The notes beneath the pieces are model-generated. The model worked only from the letters and a program-made list of their open reading frames with translations. It ran no database searches and was not told where the DNA came from. A stretch of DNA of 6,290 nucleotides. It comes from M3007 sp044350415 (GTDB lineage: Bacteria > Bacteroidota > Bacteroidia > Chitinophagales > Saprospiraceae). Each line of letters starts with the position of its first letter. Position 1 is the stretch's first letter. Position numbers and translations under genes: made by a program. Location of the stretch: positions 1 through 6,290 of the forward strand of contig JBILHQ010000287.1 of assembly GCA_044350415.1 (NCBI GenBank). The letters run 5' to 3'. This document shows positions 6,170-6,290 of the stretch, in pieces.

Positions 6170-6290
6170 ATGAGCAACCTGATCAAATATCCTCACGCGG
6201 CACGCATCCTTGTGGCGATAGATTGTATCATTTTCGGGTTTGACGGTGAGGAAATCAATTTGCTGGTGATTAAAAGAAATTTTGAACCTG
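6170..6290 (+). CDS. NUDIX-domain / NrtR-like regulator, N-terminal fragment (partial)
   Basis: The first 40 codons of a gene that runs off the right edge. The visible protein has a short polar lead (MSNLIKYPHAA), then RILVAIDCIIFGFDG, EINLLVIKR and NFEP. This is the typical first two strands and the KR-x-FEP turn of Bacteroidota NUDIX proteins of the NrtR-like type, where a NUDIX-like ligand domain is followed by a winged-helix DNA-binding domain. By family knowledge, members of this group control NAD metabolism or, in Bacteroides, arabinose use, and many have lost hydrolase activity. Neither the NUDIX box nor the winged helix is in the window, so a plain NUDIX hydrolase cannot be ruled out. 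ATG 6170 is chosen because the motif spacing fits; there is no Shine-Dalgarno sequence. A dyad and promoter-like elements lie 80-130 bases upstream, so it probably starts its own transcription unit. Confidence 0.7.
   Translation, partial: MSNLIKYPHAARILVAIDCIIFGFDGEEINLLVIKRNFEP

Noticed and set aside
1..6290. CRISPR array, tRNA or rRNA gene, insertion sequence ends, or a defence system
   Set aside because: No regularly spaced repeats, no tRNA-like or rRNA-like stretch, no transposase or phage gene, and the two long genes are well explained as secreted enzymes.

Overview
This window most likely comes from a member of the Bacteroidota, probably from the Chitinophagales/Saprospirales side of the phylum, though the exact lineage cannot be fixed from the sequence. 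Four things point there. The subtilase ends in a type IX secretion (T9SS) type A sorting domain, which is specific to the phylum. The first gene is a DUF2279 protein of the Bacteroidota kind. The last gene starts like the NrtR-like NUDIX proteins common in Bacteroidota. Shine-Dalgarno signals are weak or absent, while matches to the Bacteroidota -7 element (TAnnTTTG) sit upstream of genes. All genes are on the + strand.

Layout. Positions 1-443 hold the 3' end of a DUF2279 gene, cut by the window edge. Positions 444-549 are a short intergenic region with a perfect 19-bp palindrome and a candidate promoter. Positions 550-3270 encode a complete exported GH78 alpha-L-rhamnosidase. Two bases later, positions 3273-5888 encode a complete secreted multidomain subtilisin-like (S8) peptidase with a T9SS sorting domain. 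Positions 5889-6169 are an AT-rich intergenic region with no convincing gene. It holds a perfect 12-bp-arm inverted repeat, a perfect 8-bp-arm dyad and two exact TAnnTTTG elements. Positions 6170-6290 are the first 40 codons of a NUDIX/NrtR-like protein that runs off the window.

How the genes may work together. The rhamnosidase and the peptidase look like one transcription unit, because only 2 bp separate them and no promoter or terminator fits between them. They probably act in different places: the rhamnosidase has only a Sec signal and should be periplasmic, while the peptidase should cross the outer membrane through T9SS. An extracellular protease paired with a rhamnose-releasing glycosidase would suit attack on rhamnosylated glycoproteins, plant cell-wall material or another bacterium's polymers, but this is inference. 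The downstream NUDIX gene resembles regulators that control sugar catabolism in Bacteroidota. It has its own operator-like upstream region and may begin a separate sugar-related unit outside the window.

The most unusual points are the peptidase active site, where the usual catalytic Asp is a Glu (E143) while His170, Asn258 and Ser327 are present, and the three different perfect dyads in the two intergenic regions. I did not find a clearly new defence or mobile system.
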